Shown here in pieces: positions 1 through 6,066 of a DNA stretch of 6,963 nucleotides. The DNA is from Pseudomonadota bacterium (GTDB taxonomy: Bacteria; Pseudomonadota; Alphaproteobacteria; UBA8366; GCA-2717185). The DNA lies in the NCBI GenBank assembly GCA_027619655.1, contig JAQCHR010000192.1:1-6963 (forward strand). The letters run 5' to 3'. The translations under genes and the position numbers were made by a program. The notes under the pieces are model-generated. The model did no database searches and was not told the origin of the DNA. It saw only the letters and a list, made by a program, of their open reading frames with translations. Within the stretch, counting starts at the first letter, position 1; every line of letters starts with the position of its first letter.

Positions 1-1248
1 GCCGAATTCCATCAGGACGGCCACCAACCCGCCGGTCAGGAGCAGCAGCACGCCGATGATGCTGTTGCTCAGCGCGACGTATTCCGCCTTCCGGTCGCCG
101 CTGGCGAGGTCGACGATATGGGTCTTGCGGCCGATCCGGATTCCGGCATGGGCAATCCCCAGGATGAACAGCGCGGCCGCAAAGAAGAATGTGTGGCCCG
201 TGATGTCCGGCGCCACCTGCAGCAGGGTCAGCACAACGACGCCCAGCAGGCCGGCCATCGCGGCGGCCAGGGCCATGGTTGTCCGGCTTGACCGGTCGGA
301 CAGCGCTCCCCAGAACGCGGCGCTGACCGCGGCGGCAAAGCCCGACGCGATGATCAGCCAGCCGAGATTGTCCAGGGTGCCGCCGATCCGTTGCTGGGCG
401 AATGTCACATAGAGCGGCCCCAGCATGGCAGTGGCGATCATCAGCGTGCGCGCCGCGAGGAATTTCTGCAATTCCGGGTCGCGGGCGAGCAGGATGATCT
501 TGTCGCGGATGAGGTCGCCCAGACCGCGGCCGCCATCGGTCGCGCCCGGATGTTCGTGGATGCGGATAAACGTGGCCGCGGCGGCGAACCAGGCGATGCC
601 CGATGCGCCGATCATGGCGTAAAGCAGCCCGTCGGGCCGGGCTTCCGGCGGGGCGAGGGCGAGGAAAAGCCCGATGATTCCGGCGGCAATGCCCGATGCC
701 GTCGCGGCAAAGCCGCTGACCCGGCCGCGCTTCCCCTTGGAGACGGTCTTGCCGAGCGTGTCCTTGGCGGCGATGGAGGCGACGCCGCGTGCGAGGCTGA
801 AGACGATCAGCAGCCCGATAATCGTCCAGCCCGCCGGTGCGCCGCGCAATCCACCTATCGCGCACAGCGCCATGAGAAGCGTGCAAATTCCCTGGACGAG
901 ACTGCTGGCGGCCCACCAGCCCTTGCGGATGGCGAAGCGGCGGATGAATCCCCCGACAAGTATCTGCGGCAGCAGCGCCAGCGATTCCCGGATCGGCACC
1001 AGCAGCCCGATGAAAAAGACCGGCGCGCCGACGCTGCCCAGCAGCCAGGGCAGCACCACCTTGCTGTCGGACAGGGCGTCGCCGGTTTTACTGAGCGCCT
1101 GCGAGACGATCTGGAGGCTGAAATTGACCGGCTGGTCCCGGCACTGGCTGTCCGGAATGTCCCGGCACAGCCGCGCATCCTCATCCCCCGTGGCGAAGTC
1201 GAAAACCCGGGAGGATAGCGGCGGTTCCGCCTGCGTTTGGGCGTTCAC
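1..1248 (-). CDS. MFS transporter, C-terminus beyond the window edge
   Basis: Reading the minus strand from a GTG at 1248 gives 416 codons without a stop, running off the left edge. The product is a polytopic inner-membrane protein. After a polar N-terminal tail of about 60 residues, hydrophobic segments fall near residues 64-84, 90-104, 112-132, 141-160, 180-200, 208-228, 265-285, 295-315, 325-343, 352-372 and 394-413. A loop motif GALSDRSSR at 314-322 matches the MFS motif A pattern (GxLaDrxGrr), which supports major facilitator superfamily membership. The tail carries two cysteines (C28, C36) in an LCRDIP-x4-CRDQP arrangement, which I recall from a group of proteobacterial MFS proteins of unknown substrate. 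GTG 1248 is the only reasonable start: the frame closes with TGA at 1284-1282, no ATG lies between, and the Shine-Dalgarno sequence is weak. The cupin gene lies 87 bases upstream on the same strand, so co-transcription is possible. The substrate is unknown. Confidence 0.85.
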   Translation of the reverse strand, partial: MNAQTQAEPPLSSRVFDFATGDEDARLCRDIPDSQCRDQPVNFSLQIVSQALSKTGDALSDSKVVLPWLLGSVGAPVFFIGLLVPIRESLALLPQILVGGFIRRFAIRKGWWAASSLVQGICTLLMALCAIGGLRGAPAGWTIIGLLIVFSLARGVASIAAKDTLGKTVSKGKRGRVSGFAATASGIAAGIIGLFLALAPPEARPDGLLYAMIGASGIAWFAAAATFIRIHEHPGATDGGRGLGDLIRDKIILLARDPELQKFLAARTLMIATAMLGPLYVTFAQQRIGGTLDNLGWLIIASGFAAAVSAAFWGALSDRSSRTTMALAAAMAGLLGVVVLTLLQVAPDITGHTFFFAAALFILGIAHAGIRIGRKTHIVDLASGDRKAEYVALSNSIIGVLLLLTGGLVAVLMEFG

Positions 1249-1309
1249 GCCGGCCGTTTCGTCATGTTCCGGACAACGCGATCATCACCGGGACCCGTGG
1301 TCTGGACCC

Positions 1310-1323
1310 CGGTTCATGAACCG
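1310..1323. repeat. 14-bp perfect palindrome between cupin and MFS genes
   Basis: The sequence cggttcatgaaccg equals its own reverse complement. It sits 12 bases after the cupin stop codon and 62 bases before the MFS start, reading on the minus strand. It could be a dimeric regulator site for the MFS gene or a small hairpin. No T-run follows on the minus strand, so it is not a convincing intrinsic terminator. Just beyond it on the minus-strand path are two copies of GGGTCC (plus-strand ggaccc at 1291-1296 and 1304-1309). Confidence 0.4.
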
Positions 1324-1335
1324 CGACGGCCGCGA

Positions 1336-1752
1336 TCAGTCCGCGGCTTCGCTGGCTTCCGGCGCATCGACGATTTCGGTCTTGAAATTCGCCGGCGAGA
1401 CGATTTCGAGAACGGCAAAGTCTTTCGAGCAGGCAATTTCCCGGTGCGGAATCAGCGGGGTCTGCTGGATGCAGTCGCCCTTTTCGATCCGGTGCACGCC
1501 ATGGCCGGCATATTCGAATTCGGCCCAGCCATCGAGCACGTAGACGAATTGAAAGTCGCAGACATGGCGGTGCCATTCCTGGACCTCGTCCGACATTTCC
1601 TTGCCGTTGGCGCGCACGATATGGGCTACGTAGTCGCCCTTGGTCGCGTCCTTGTAGCCAAGGTCGCGATACTCGAAAATTTCTCTCAGGCCGGGCGTCC
1701 AGCTCGCGTCAGATGCCTTGCTGTGGAAGAAATCCCAGTTTCTCTTTTGCAT
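1336..1752 (-). CDS. Small single-domain cupin protein
   Basis: The product is 138 residues, the usual size for a one-domain cupin. Cupin motif 1 is visible around residues 60-75: WHRH (H61, H63), then Q68 and G75 in a YVLDGW context. Motif 2 is at 92-103: GD-x5-P-x3-H with H103 as the third histidine. These would bind one metal ion in the beta-barrel; Gln68 stands where many cupins have Glu. The chosen start (MQKRNWDFF) has an excellent ribosome binding site, AGGAG at 1764-1760, seven bases upstream inside a longer AG-rich run. The frame stays open upstream to 1914, but that extension overlaps the divergent dehydrogenase start and does not resemble a cupin. It is divergent from the Ldh_2 gene and upstream of the MFS gene on the same strand. 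Its role is unknown: isomerase, dioxygenase, small-molecule sensor and binding protein all remain possible. Confidence 0.85.
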   Translation of the reverse strand: MQKRNWDFFHSKASDASWTPGLREIFEYRDLGYKDATKGDYVAHIVRANGKEMSDEVQEWHRHVCDFQFVYVLDGWAEFEYAGHGVHRIEKGDCIQQTPLIPHREIACSKDFAVLEIVSPANFKTEIVDAPEASEAAD

Positions 1753-1898
1753 GACGGTTCTCCTCTCCTCGAATCCGATGGGGAAGCTTATCACCTGTAG
1801 CGGGAAAGGGAAGCGGTTCGCATCGGGGCGATATTGACGGTCCGTTGCCGGCATGGCAGTGCTAGTGAAAATCCCGACCGGAAAAAAGGACAGCCAGC
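1753..1898. promoter_or_regulatory. Divergent promoter region, cupin / Ldh_2 dehydrogenase
   Basis: These 146 bases separate two genes transcribed away from each other, so promoters for both directions should lie here. On the plus strand a TTGACG hexamer at 1834-1839 is a good -35 candidate, but no clear -10 lies at 16-18 bases; the nearest candidate is TGCTAG at 1860-1865, spaced 20. The ribosome binding sites are clear: AAGGA at 1886-1890 for the dehydrogenase (8 bases from ATG) and AGGAG at 1764-1760 for the cupin. A short inverted repeat ccgatg (1775-1780) / catcgg (1821-1826) is probably chance. No regulator gene is adjacent. Confidence 0.5.
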
Positions 1899-2975
1899 AT
1901 GATAACCGTTGCACATGAAACCCTGCGCAAGCAGCTCAGTGTAATCTACCGCGCCTGGGGCATGGATGAGGAACACATCGCAATCGTCGTGAACAACATG
2001 GTCGAGAGTGACCTGCGCGGTATCGACTCGCACGGCGTCGGCATGCTGCCGACCTATGCGGAGCGGCGCGGCGCTGGCGCGGTCAATGTGAACCCCGATA
2101 TCAGGGTGGTCCGCGATTTCGGCGCCATCGCGCTGATCGATGCCGACCACGGGCTGGGCCATGTGCCCGCGACGCGCGGCATGGAAATGGCCTGCGACAA
2201 AGCGATGCAGTTCGGCGTCGGCGCGGTAACGGTGCGCAACGCGAACCATTTCGGCGCGGCGGGCGTTTATTCGACGATGGCCAGCGCGCGTGGCCTGATC
2301 GGTATCTGCATGACCGGCACGACCCAGCGGGCAGTGCTGCCGACCTTCGCGAAGGAGCCGCGCTATTCAACCAATCCGATCGCCTTCGCCGCGCCGGCCA
2401 AACGGAATGACGATTTCTCGCTCGACATGGCGACCAGCACGATCGCCGTCGGCAAGCTGAATATCGCGCGCCGGGCGGAGAAGGAAATCCCGATCGGCTG
2501 GGCATCGGACGAGAACGGCGTGCCGACGACCGACCCTGTGGCCGCGCTGAATGCGTCGCCGAAACGGCTGTCGCCGCTGGGTGGCACGCGCGAACTGGGC
2601 TCCCACAAGGGCTACGGTCTGGCGATGATGGTCGATATCCTGTCCAGTGTTCTGTCCGGATCTTTCATCGGCGGCTACAACCTGAAAACCGGCAAGCGCG
2701 AGAAATACATCAATGTCGGTCATTTCATGCTGGCCATTGATCCCCGCGCCTTCCGCGAGGACGGCGAATTCGAGGACGAACTTGACGACCTGATCGAGAT
2801 GCTGCACGCGACGCCGCCGCTGGATCCGTCGCAGCCGGTCCTTGTTGCCGGCGACCTGGAGCACAAATCGCGGATCGAGCGCATGGCGAACGGCATTCCC
2901 ATGACCGATACGCTGGCGCGCGAAGTGCGCGAGGTGGCGGAAGCCTGCGGTGCGCCCTTCATGCTGGGGAACTGA
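1899..2975 (+). CDS. Ldh_2 family malate/L-lactate-type dehydrogenase
   Basis: This 358-residue cytoplasmic protein has the usual length and full motif set of the Ldh_2 family (malate, L-lactate, sulfolactate, ureidoglycolate and delta1-piperideine-2-carboxylate oxidoreductases). These enzymes use NAD(P) with a non-Rossmann fold. Visible motifs are LRGIDSHGV at 39-47, with H45 at the family's catalytic histidine position; RNANHFG at 113-119; STNPIA at 157-162; LDMATS at 175-180 followed by the cofactor-region Lys186; and HKGYGLAMMVDIL at 236-248. The ATG at 1899 has AAGGA 8 bases upstream and gives a standard family N-terminus. It probably oxidises a 2-hydroxy acid to a 2-oxo acid or runs the reverse reaction. 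Family members are too alike to name the substrate from motifs, so no gene symbol is given. The VOC gene follows after 64 bases on the same strand and may be co-transcribed; the cupin gene is divergent. Confidence 0.92.
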   Translation: MITVAHETLRKQLSVIYRAWGMDEEHIAIVVNNMVESDLRGIDSHGVGMLPTYAERRGAGAVNVNPDIRVVRDFGAIALIDADHGLGHVPATRGMEMACDKAMQFGVGAVTVRNANHFGAAGVYSTMASARGLIGICMTGTTQRAVLPTFAKEPRYSTNPIAFAAPAKRNDDFSLDMATSTIAVGKLNIARRAEKEIPIGWASDENGVPTTDPVAALNASPKRLSPLGGTRELGSHKGYGLAMMVDILSSVLSGSFIGGYNLKTGKREKYINVGHFMLAIDPRAFREDGEFEDELDDLIEMLHATPPLDPSQPVLVAGDLEHKSRIERMANGIPMTDTLAREVREVAEACGAPFMLGN

Positions 2976-3024
2976 CGCTCGCCTGCGCGTATAAACTGCG
3001 CTAGAGTGACGTGGCATTCGCCAT

Positions 3025-3031
3025 GGGAGGA
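3025..3031 (+). promoter_or_regulatory. Strong ribosome binding site for the VOC gene
   Basis: GGGAGGA lies 8 bases before the ATG at 3040 and fixes that start. The 64-base gap after the dehydrogenase also contains TATAAA (2990-2995) and a TAGAGT-like -10 (3002-3007), but neither has a convincing -35 at normal spacing. Whether the VOC gene has its own promoter or reads through from the dehydrogenase stays open. Confidence 0.6.
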
Positions 3032-3039
3032 TTTGTGCG

Positions 3040-3477
3040 ATGAAAGTACAGTCACTCGGTCATGTTGTGCTCAGAGTCAGTAATCTGGAACGGGCTGAGG
3101 CGTTCTACAGTGGCGTTCTCGGCCTGCCGGTCTGCGCCCGATACAAGGAACGGCAGATGGTGTTTTTCAGCCTCGGCGATCACCATGATTTCGCCATCGC
3201 GTCGGTTGGCGAGGACGCGCCGCCGGCGGCGCGGGATGCCGCCGGACTGGCGCATGTCGCCTTCCGGCTCGGTGACGACCTGGAACTCCTGAAGAAAGCC
3301 AAGGCGGATCTGGAGGCAGCGGGCGTCAAGGTGCAACGGATCGTCGATCACAAGGTCTCGAAATCGATCTATGTCACCGATCCGGACGGCAACGGGATCG
3401 AAGTCTATGTGGACGGCTCCGACATCTGGAAAACCGATCCGCAACAGGTCGCGCAGGGACACCCGCTGACGCTTTGA
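3040..3477 (+). CDS. VOC family protein (glyoxalase / extradiol dioxygenase fold)
   Basis: This 145-residue protein is one complete vicinal oxygen chelate unit made of two beta-alpha-beta-beta-beta modules. Module 1 begins with SLGHVVLRVSN (H8) and includes AEAFYSGVLGLPV (19-31), typical of the family. Module 2 begins with GLAHVAF (H72) and ends with DPDGNGIEVYVD (114-125, E121). H8, H72 and E121 fit the usual divalent metal ligands (2-His-1-Glu); a fourth ligand or substrate contact could come from H48 or H49. The family covers glyoxalase I, extradiol ring-cleaving dioxygenases, fosfomycin-resistance enzymes and methylmalonyl-CoA epimerase. The DPDGN-x2-EVY ending is closest to the dioxygenase/glyoxalase branch, but the reaction cannot be assigned. 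It lies downstream of the Ldh_2 gene and ends 5 bases from the end of the convergent LLM gene. Confidence 0.9.
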   Translation: MKVQSLGHVVLRVSNLERAEAFYSGVLGLPVCARYKERQMVFFSLGDHHDFAIASVGEDAPPAARDAAGLAHVAFRLGDDLELLKKAKADLEAAGVKVQRIVDHKVSKSIYVTDPDGNGIEVYVDGSDIWKTDPQQVAQGHPLTL

Positions 3478-3482
3478 TACGT

Positions 3483-4481
3483 CTACTCGTTGATGTAGGG
3501 CAGCACGTCGCGGGCGAGGCGTTCGAACTGCCCGAACGGGTCGCCCTGCGTGCAGAGGCGGAAGGCGATGCGCTTGACCCCCTTGCCGCGATAGGCGCGT
3601 AGCGCCTCGATACAATGGGCGGGACTGCCCCAGGTGAGCATGTTGTCGAGCTGCCCCTGCGCAAATTCGAAATTGTAGTATTCGTTCAGGAAAGCCGATA
3701 CGGACCGCAATGCGCGGTCTTTGTCATCGTCTATATTGATATTGTAATACAGACAGTTATCGAAGTATTCCGTATTACGGCCCAGGTTTTGCGCTGCCTG
3801 GAGGATCCGGTTCCACGACCCCCTGAACGCCTCCGGCGCGATGGAATGGGTCATCCAGCCGTCGGCGTATTGCGCCACGCGATTGACGGACAGGTCCGAC
3901 GCTTCGCCGGCGCCGCCCACGGCGGCCATCCGCTTGGTGTTGGTGGCGAGCCATATCTGCGCCCCGCCGGGGCTGGGCTTCAATTCCAGGGCCAGCCAGT
4001 CAAACCGCCGGAAGGTGCCGGCGAAGGGCTGGCCGTCTGACGTCCAGAGATGGCGCAGCACCGCCATGTTTTCCAGCATGATTTTGCGCCGGTCCTTCGG
4101 ATCGATGCCGAGGGCCTGGGATTCAGCGTCCCATACAGGGCCGGTGCCGCCGCCGGCGCAGACGATCAGCCGCGCACGGCCTTCTGCCAACTGGTCCAGC
4201 CCGACCCAGTGATGCGCGAAGACCAGCGGGTCGCGCAGCGCGAAGCTGCCCATGCAGGCCGGGCCCAGTAGCACGCGGTCGGTCTGCGAGGCGATTGCCG
4301 CCAGCAAGGTCAGAAAATCGAGCCGCGGATTGACGAACAGCGAGTCGCCGACCCAGACGGATTCGAATAACGGGTTGTCTTCCGCCCGCCGGGCCATATC
4401 GAGCAGTTCGGCGACCGTATTCTGGCGCAGCACGACATTGCGGTTGGCCAGGATCAGGCCGAATTTCAGGTTGTCCGCCAT
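3483..4481 (-). CDS. LLM class (luciferase-like) flavin-dependent oxidoreductase
   Basis: This 332-residue protein has the layout of bacterial luciferase-like monooxygenases, which use FMN or, in some lineages, F420 in a TIM barrel. Support includes the N-terminal FGLILANRN strand (7-15), ESVWVGDSLF (40-49), the TDRVLLGPAC strand (67-76), LDQLAEGRARLIVCAGGG (95-112), the RRKIMLENMAVLRHLW helix (131-146), AQIWLATN (174-181), AQYADGWM (203-210) and the C-terminal GSPAHCIEALRAYRGKGVKRIAFR segment (285-308). Substrates in this family range from alkanes and alkanesulfonates to aldehydes and xenobiotics; none can be named here. The start is 2 bases after the stop of the upstream DUF4202 gene and lacks a clear Shine-Dalgarno, so translation probably depends on re-initiation. 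Residues about 233-257 (EYFDNCLYYNINIDDD region) are encoded by noticeably AT-rich codons compared with the rest of the gene. Confidence 0.9.
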   Translation of the reverse strand: MADNLKFGLILANRNVVLRQNTVAELLDMARRAEDNPLFESVWVGDSLFVNPRLDFLTLLAAIASQTDRVLLGPACMGSFALRDPLVFAHHWVGLDQLAEGRARLIVCAGGGTGPVWDAESQALGIDPKDRRKIMLENMAVLRHLWTSDGQPFAGTFRRFDWLALELKPSPGGAQIWLATNTKRMAAVGGAGEASDLSVNRVAQYADGWMTHSIAPEAFRGSWNRILQAAQNLGRNTEYFDNCLYYNINIDDDKDRALRSVSAFLNEYYNFEFAQGQLDNMLTWGSPAHCIEALRAYRGKGVKRIAFRLCTQGDPFGQFERLARDVLPYINE

Positions 4482-4483
4482 CG

Positions 4484-5080
4484 TCAGCTTTTCAGGGCCT
4501 GCCCGACCAGCGTCTTCATGTCATCCGCCAAGGGCAGGGCGAGGGCCGCCTGCTGGCCTTCTGCGGACATCTTCCCCCATGTCTTGCGCAGGATGTCGAT
4601 AATCTTGGAATCTTCATGCTTGGCGGCGAAATCCGCCAGGTAGAACTGCAGGAAGACATGGCAGATGACGTCCTCCAGCGTCTGGGAATCCGGGTCGCTC
4701 TTGGGGCGTTCCTTGCGGATCAGGCTCTTGACGCGGGCGATGGTATCTTCCCCGTAGCCGCAGGCGGCCAATATATCGGCGGTCTGGTTGGCGTGGCGGT
4801 TCTTCAGCTCGGTGCGCCAGCGCAGGTAGCCGGTGCGGTCCATCGGGTAGTCGCGGCGCGGCAGTTGCCAGCGGCGAAGATGCTGCGCGCGGGCCGCCAG
4901 CCGCAGGGGTTCCGGTGCGTCCGGCGCGAAACGCACGAGCGCCACCGACATGCGTTCGGAATATACCAGTTCCGCCGGTCGGGCCGTGCCGTTGATGGTG
5001 ACGGTGTTGGGGTCTTCCGCATTGGCGTCGTCAATCGCCGCAATTGCGGCGCGGAATGTTTCCTGCGTGTTATCGGACAT
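4484..5080 (-). CDS. DUF4202 family protein
   Basis: This 198-residue protein matches the DUF4202 family in length and signature. It has DDANAEDPNTV (17-27), ELVYSERMS (37-45), LAARAQHLRRW (61-71) followed by PRRDYPM (74-80), GYLRWRTELKNRHA (84-97), ARVKSLIRKE (115-124), SQTLEDVICHVFLQFYLADFAAKH (132-155) and IIDILRKTWGKMS (160-172). It has no signal peptide or membrane segment, so it is probably cytoplasmic. Function is unknown. The order of polar residues (H67, H96, E136-D137) within helical segments resembles a degenerate HD phosphohydrolase fold; this is an inference, developed in the findings. The ATG at 5080 has only a weak upstream AGGG. It is the first gene of a two-gene unit with the LLM oxidoreductase. 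Some eukaryotic relatives have, as I recall, carried a glutamyl-tRNA synthetase label; no synthetase motifs are visible here. Confidence 0.85.
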   Translation of the reverse strand: MSDNTQETFRAAIAAIDDANAEDPNTVTINGTARPAELVYSERMSVALVRFAPDAPEPLRLAARAQHLRRWQLPRRDYPMDRTGYLRWRTELKNRHANQTADILAACGYGEDTIARVKSLIRKERPKSDPDSQTLEDVICHVFLQFYLADFAAKHEDSKIIDILRKTWGKMSAEGQQAALALPLADDMKTLVGQALKS

Positions 5081-5219
5081 TGACGGCGGAACCCTGATTT
5101 TTCTCGAAATTACCGGATCGGGATCATAAAAGACTATAATTCTTCCATCCGCTTATCAAAAGAATACCGTTTCCGGTGGGGGCGGACCGGCGGCGACGCA
5201 GTAAATGAGGGTGACTGAC
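5081..5219. promoter_or_regulatory. AT-rich divergent promoter region, DUF4202 / mscS
   Basis: These 139 bases lie between divergent genes and contain an AT-rich core (about 5100-5165) in otherwise GC-rich DNA. On the plus strand TATAAT at 5135-5140 is a perfect -10 hexamer pointing toward the channel gene, but no good -35 is seen at 16-18 bases. On the minus strand TTGATA (5159-5154) could pair with TATAGT (5138-5133) at 15-base spacing, and TATGAT (5128-5123) is another -10 candidate pointing to DUF4202. Overlapping opposite promoters are likely, but the exact start sites cannot be decided. Confidence 0.5.
5207..5211 (+). promoter_or_regulatory. Ribosome binding site choosing the mscS start
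   Basis: GAGGG lies 8 bases before the ATG at 5220. An in-frame ATG at 5205 overlaps this element and has no Shine-Dalgarno of its own, so 5220 is preferred. Confidence 0.65.
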
Positions 5220-6050
5220 ATGGAACAGAGTATTTCCGAAGGTTTTGAAGAGGCGATGGCGATCATAACGATCTACGGTCTCGACGTTATCGGCGCGATT
5301 GCCATTCTGGTGATCGGCTGGATTGCCGACGGCTGGATTTCCGGTTCGGTGAACCGGGCGCTGGGACGGGTCTCCAAGATGGATGAAACGCTGCGGCGCT
5401 TTGCCGTCAGCGCCATCCGTTACCTGATCCTGGTCATCACCGTGATCGCCGTGCTGTCCCAGTTCGGGGTGGAGATGGCGAGCCTTCTGGTCGTTCTCAG
5501 CACCGCGGGCCTTGCCATCGGCCTCGCGCTGCAGGGCACGCTCAGCAATGTCGCGGCCGGCGTCATGCTGCTGCTGTTCCGCCCGTTCAAGATCGGGGAT
5601 TATGTCGATGTCGGCGGCCATGCGGGCACGGTGAAGGGGATCACCCTGTTCGTCACGGAAATGGCGACGCCCGACAATGTGCATATCGTGGTGCCCAACG
5701 GGCAGGTCTGGGGTTCATCGGTGGTCAATTACAGCCAGCATCCGACGCGCCGGGTCGATATCGCGGTCGGCATCGGCTATGAGGACGATATCAACAAGGC
5801 CTTTGCCGAGGTGCTCGACCTTATCGAGGCGGACGAACGCGCCATGGCCGAGCCCGCGCCGCTGGTCGCGGTGACCGGGCTGGGCGACAATTCGGTCGAC
5901 CTGACGTTACGGGTCTGGTGCCAGGCGGCCGATTACTGGGGCCTGAAATTCGGCCTGACCAAGGCGATCAAGGAACGGTTCGACGAAACCGGCATCAATA
6001 TTCCCTATCCGCAGCGCACCGTGCATATCGTCAACGAGGCGGCGGACTGA
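5220..6050 (+). CDS. mscS: Small-conductance mechanosensitive channel (MscS family)
   Basis: This 276-residue inner-membrane protein is close in length to E. coli MscS (286). It has the three-helix minimal design: helices near residues 19-40, 62-83 and 86-120. The third is the pore helix, rich in Gly and Ala (STAGLAIGLALQGTLSN at 94-110). Its Gln-Gly pair (Q105-G106) and the following LSNVAAGVML match the kinked pore segment of E. coli MscS. FRPFKIGDYVDVGGHAGTV (120-138) starts the cytosolic beta domain, VVPNG (157-161) is the usual signature, and the C-terminus ends the alpha/beta domain with DETGINIPYPQ (255-265). It should open under membrane tension to release solutes during hypo-osmotic shock. 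There is no extra periplasmic or nucleotide-binding domain. An AT-rich promoter region lies upstream; it is convergent with the SDR gene 16 bases away. Confidence 0.95.
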   Translation: MEQSISEGFEEAMAIITIYGLDVIGAIAILVIGWIADGWISGSVNRALGRVSKMDETLRRFAVSAIRYLILVITVIAVLSQFGVEMASLLVVLSTAGLAIGLALQGTLSNVAAGVMLLLFRPFKIGDYVDVGGHAGTVKGITLFVTEMATPDNVHIVVPNGQVWGSSVVNYSQHPTRRVDIAVGIGYEDDINKAFAEVLDLIEADERAMAEPAPLVAVTGLGDNSVDLTLRVWCQAADYWGLKFGLTKAIKERFDETGINIPYPQRTVHIVNEAAD

Positions 6051-6066
6051 CCGCGCGGCGCCCCTG

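Noticed and set aside
391..1543. Long open frames on the plus strand across the MFS gene
   Set aside because: Their translations are rich in Arg, Pro, Ala and Ser without any family pattern; they are antisense shadows of the membrane protein read on the other strand.
1237..1800. 187-codon plus-strand frame opposite the cupin
   Set aside because: Antisense to a clear cupin gene, with no recognisable motif.
1775..1826. Inverted repeat ccgatg / catcgg in the cupin-dehydrogenase gap
   Set aside because: Arms of only six bases with a 40-base loop are expected by chance in this composition.
1753..1914. 54-residue N-terminal extension of the cupin
   Set aside because: It overlaps the start of the divergent dehydrogenase, does not look like cupin sequence, and the strong ribosome binding site supports the start at 1752.
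3023..3043. Six-codon reading frame ending in ATGA overlap with the VOC start
   Set aside because: It contains the VOC ribosome binding site itself and has no ribosome binding site of its own that I can see; most likely chance.
5124..5684. 186-codon minus-strand frame opposite mscS
   Set aside because: His/Asp/Arg-rich antisense shadow of the channel gene.
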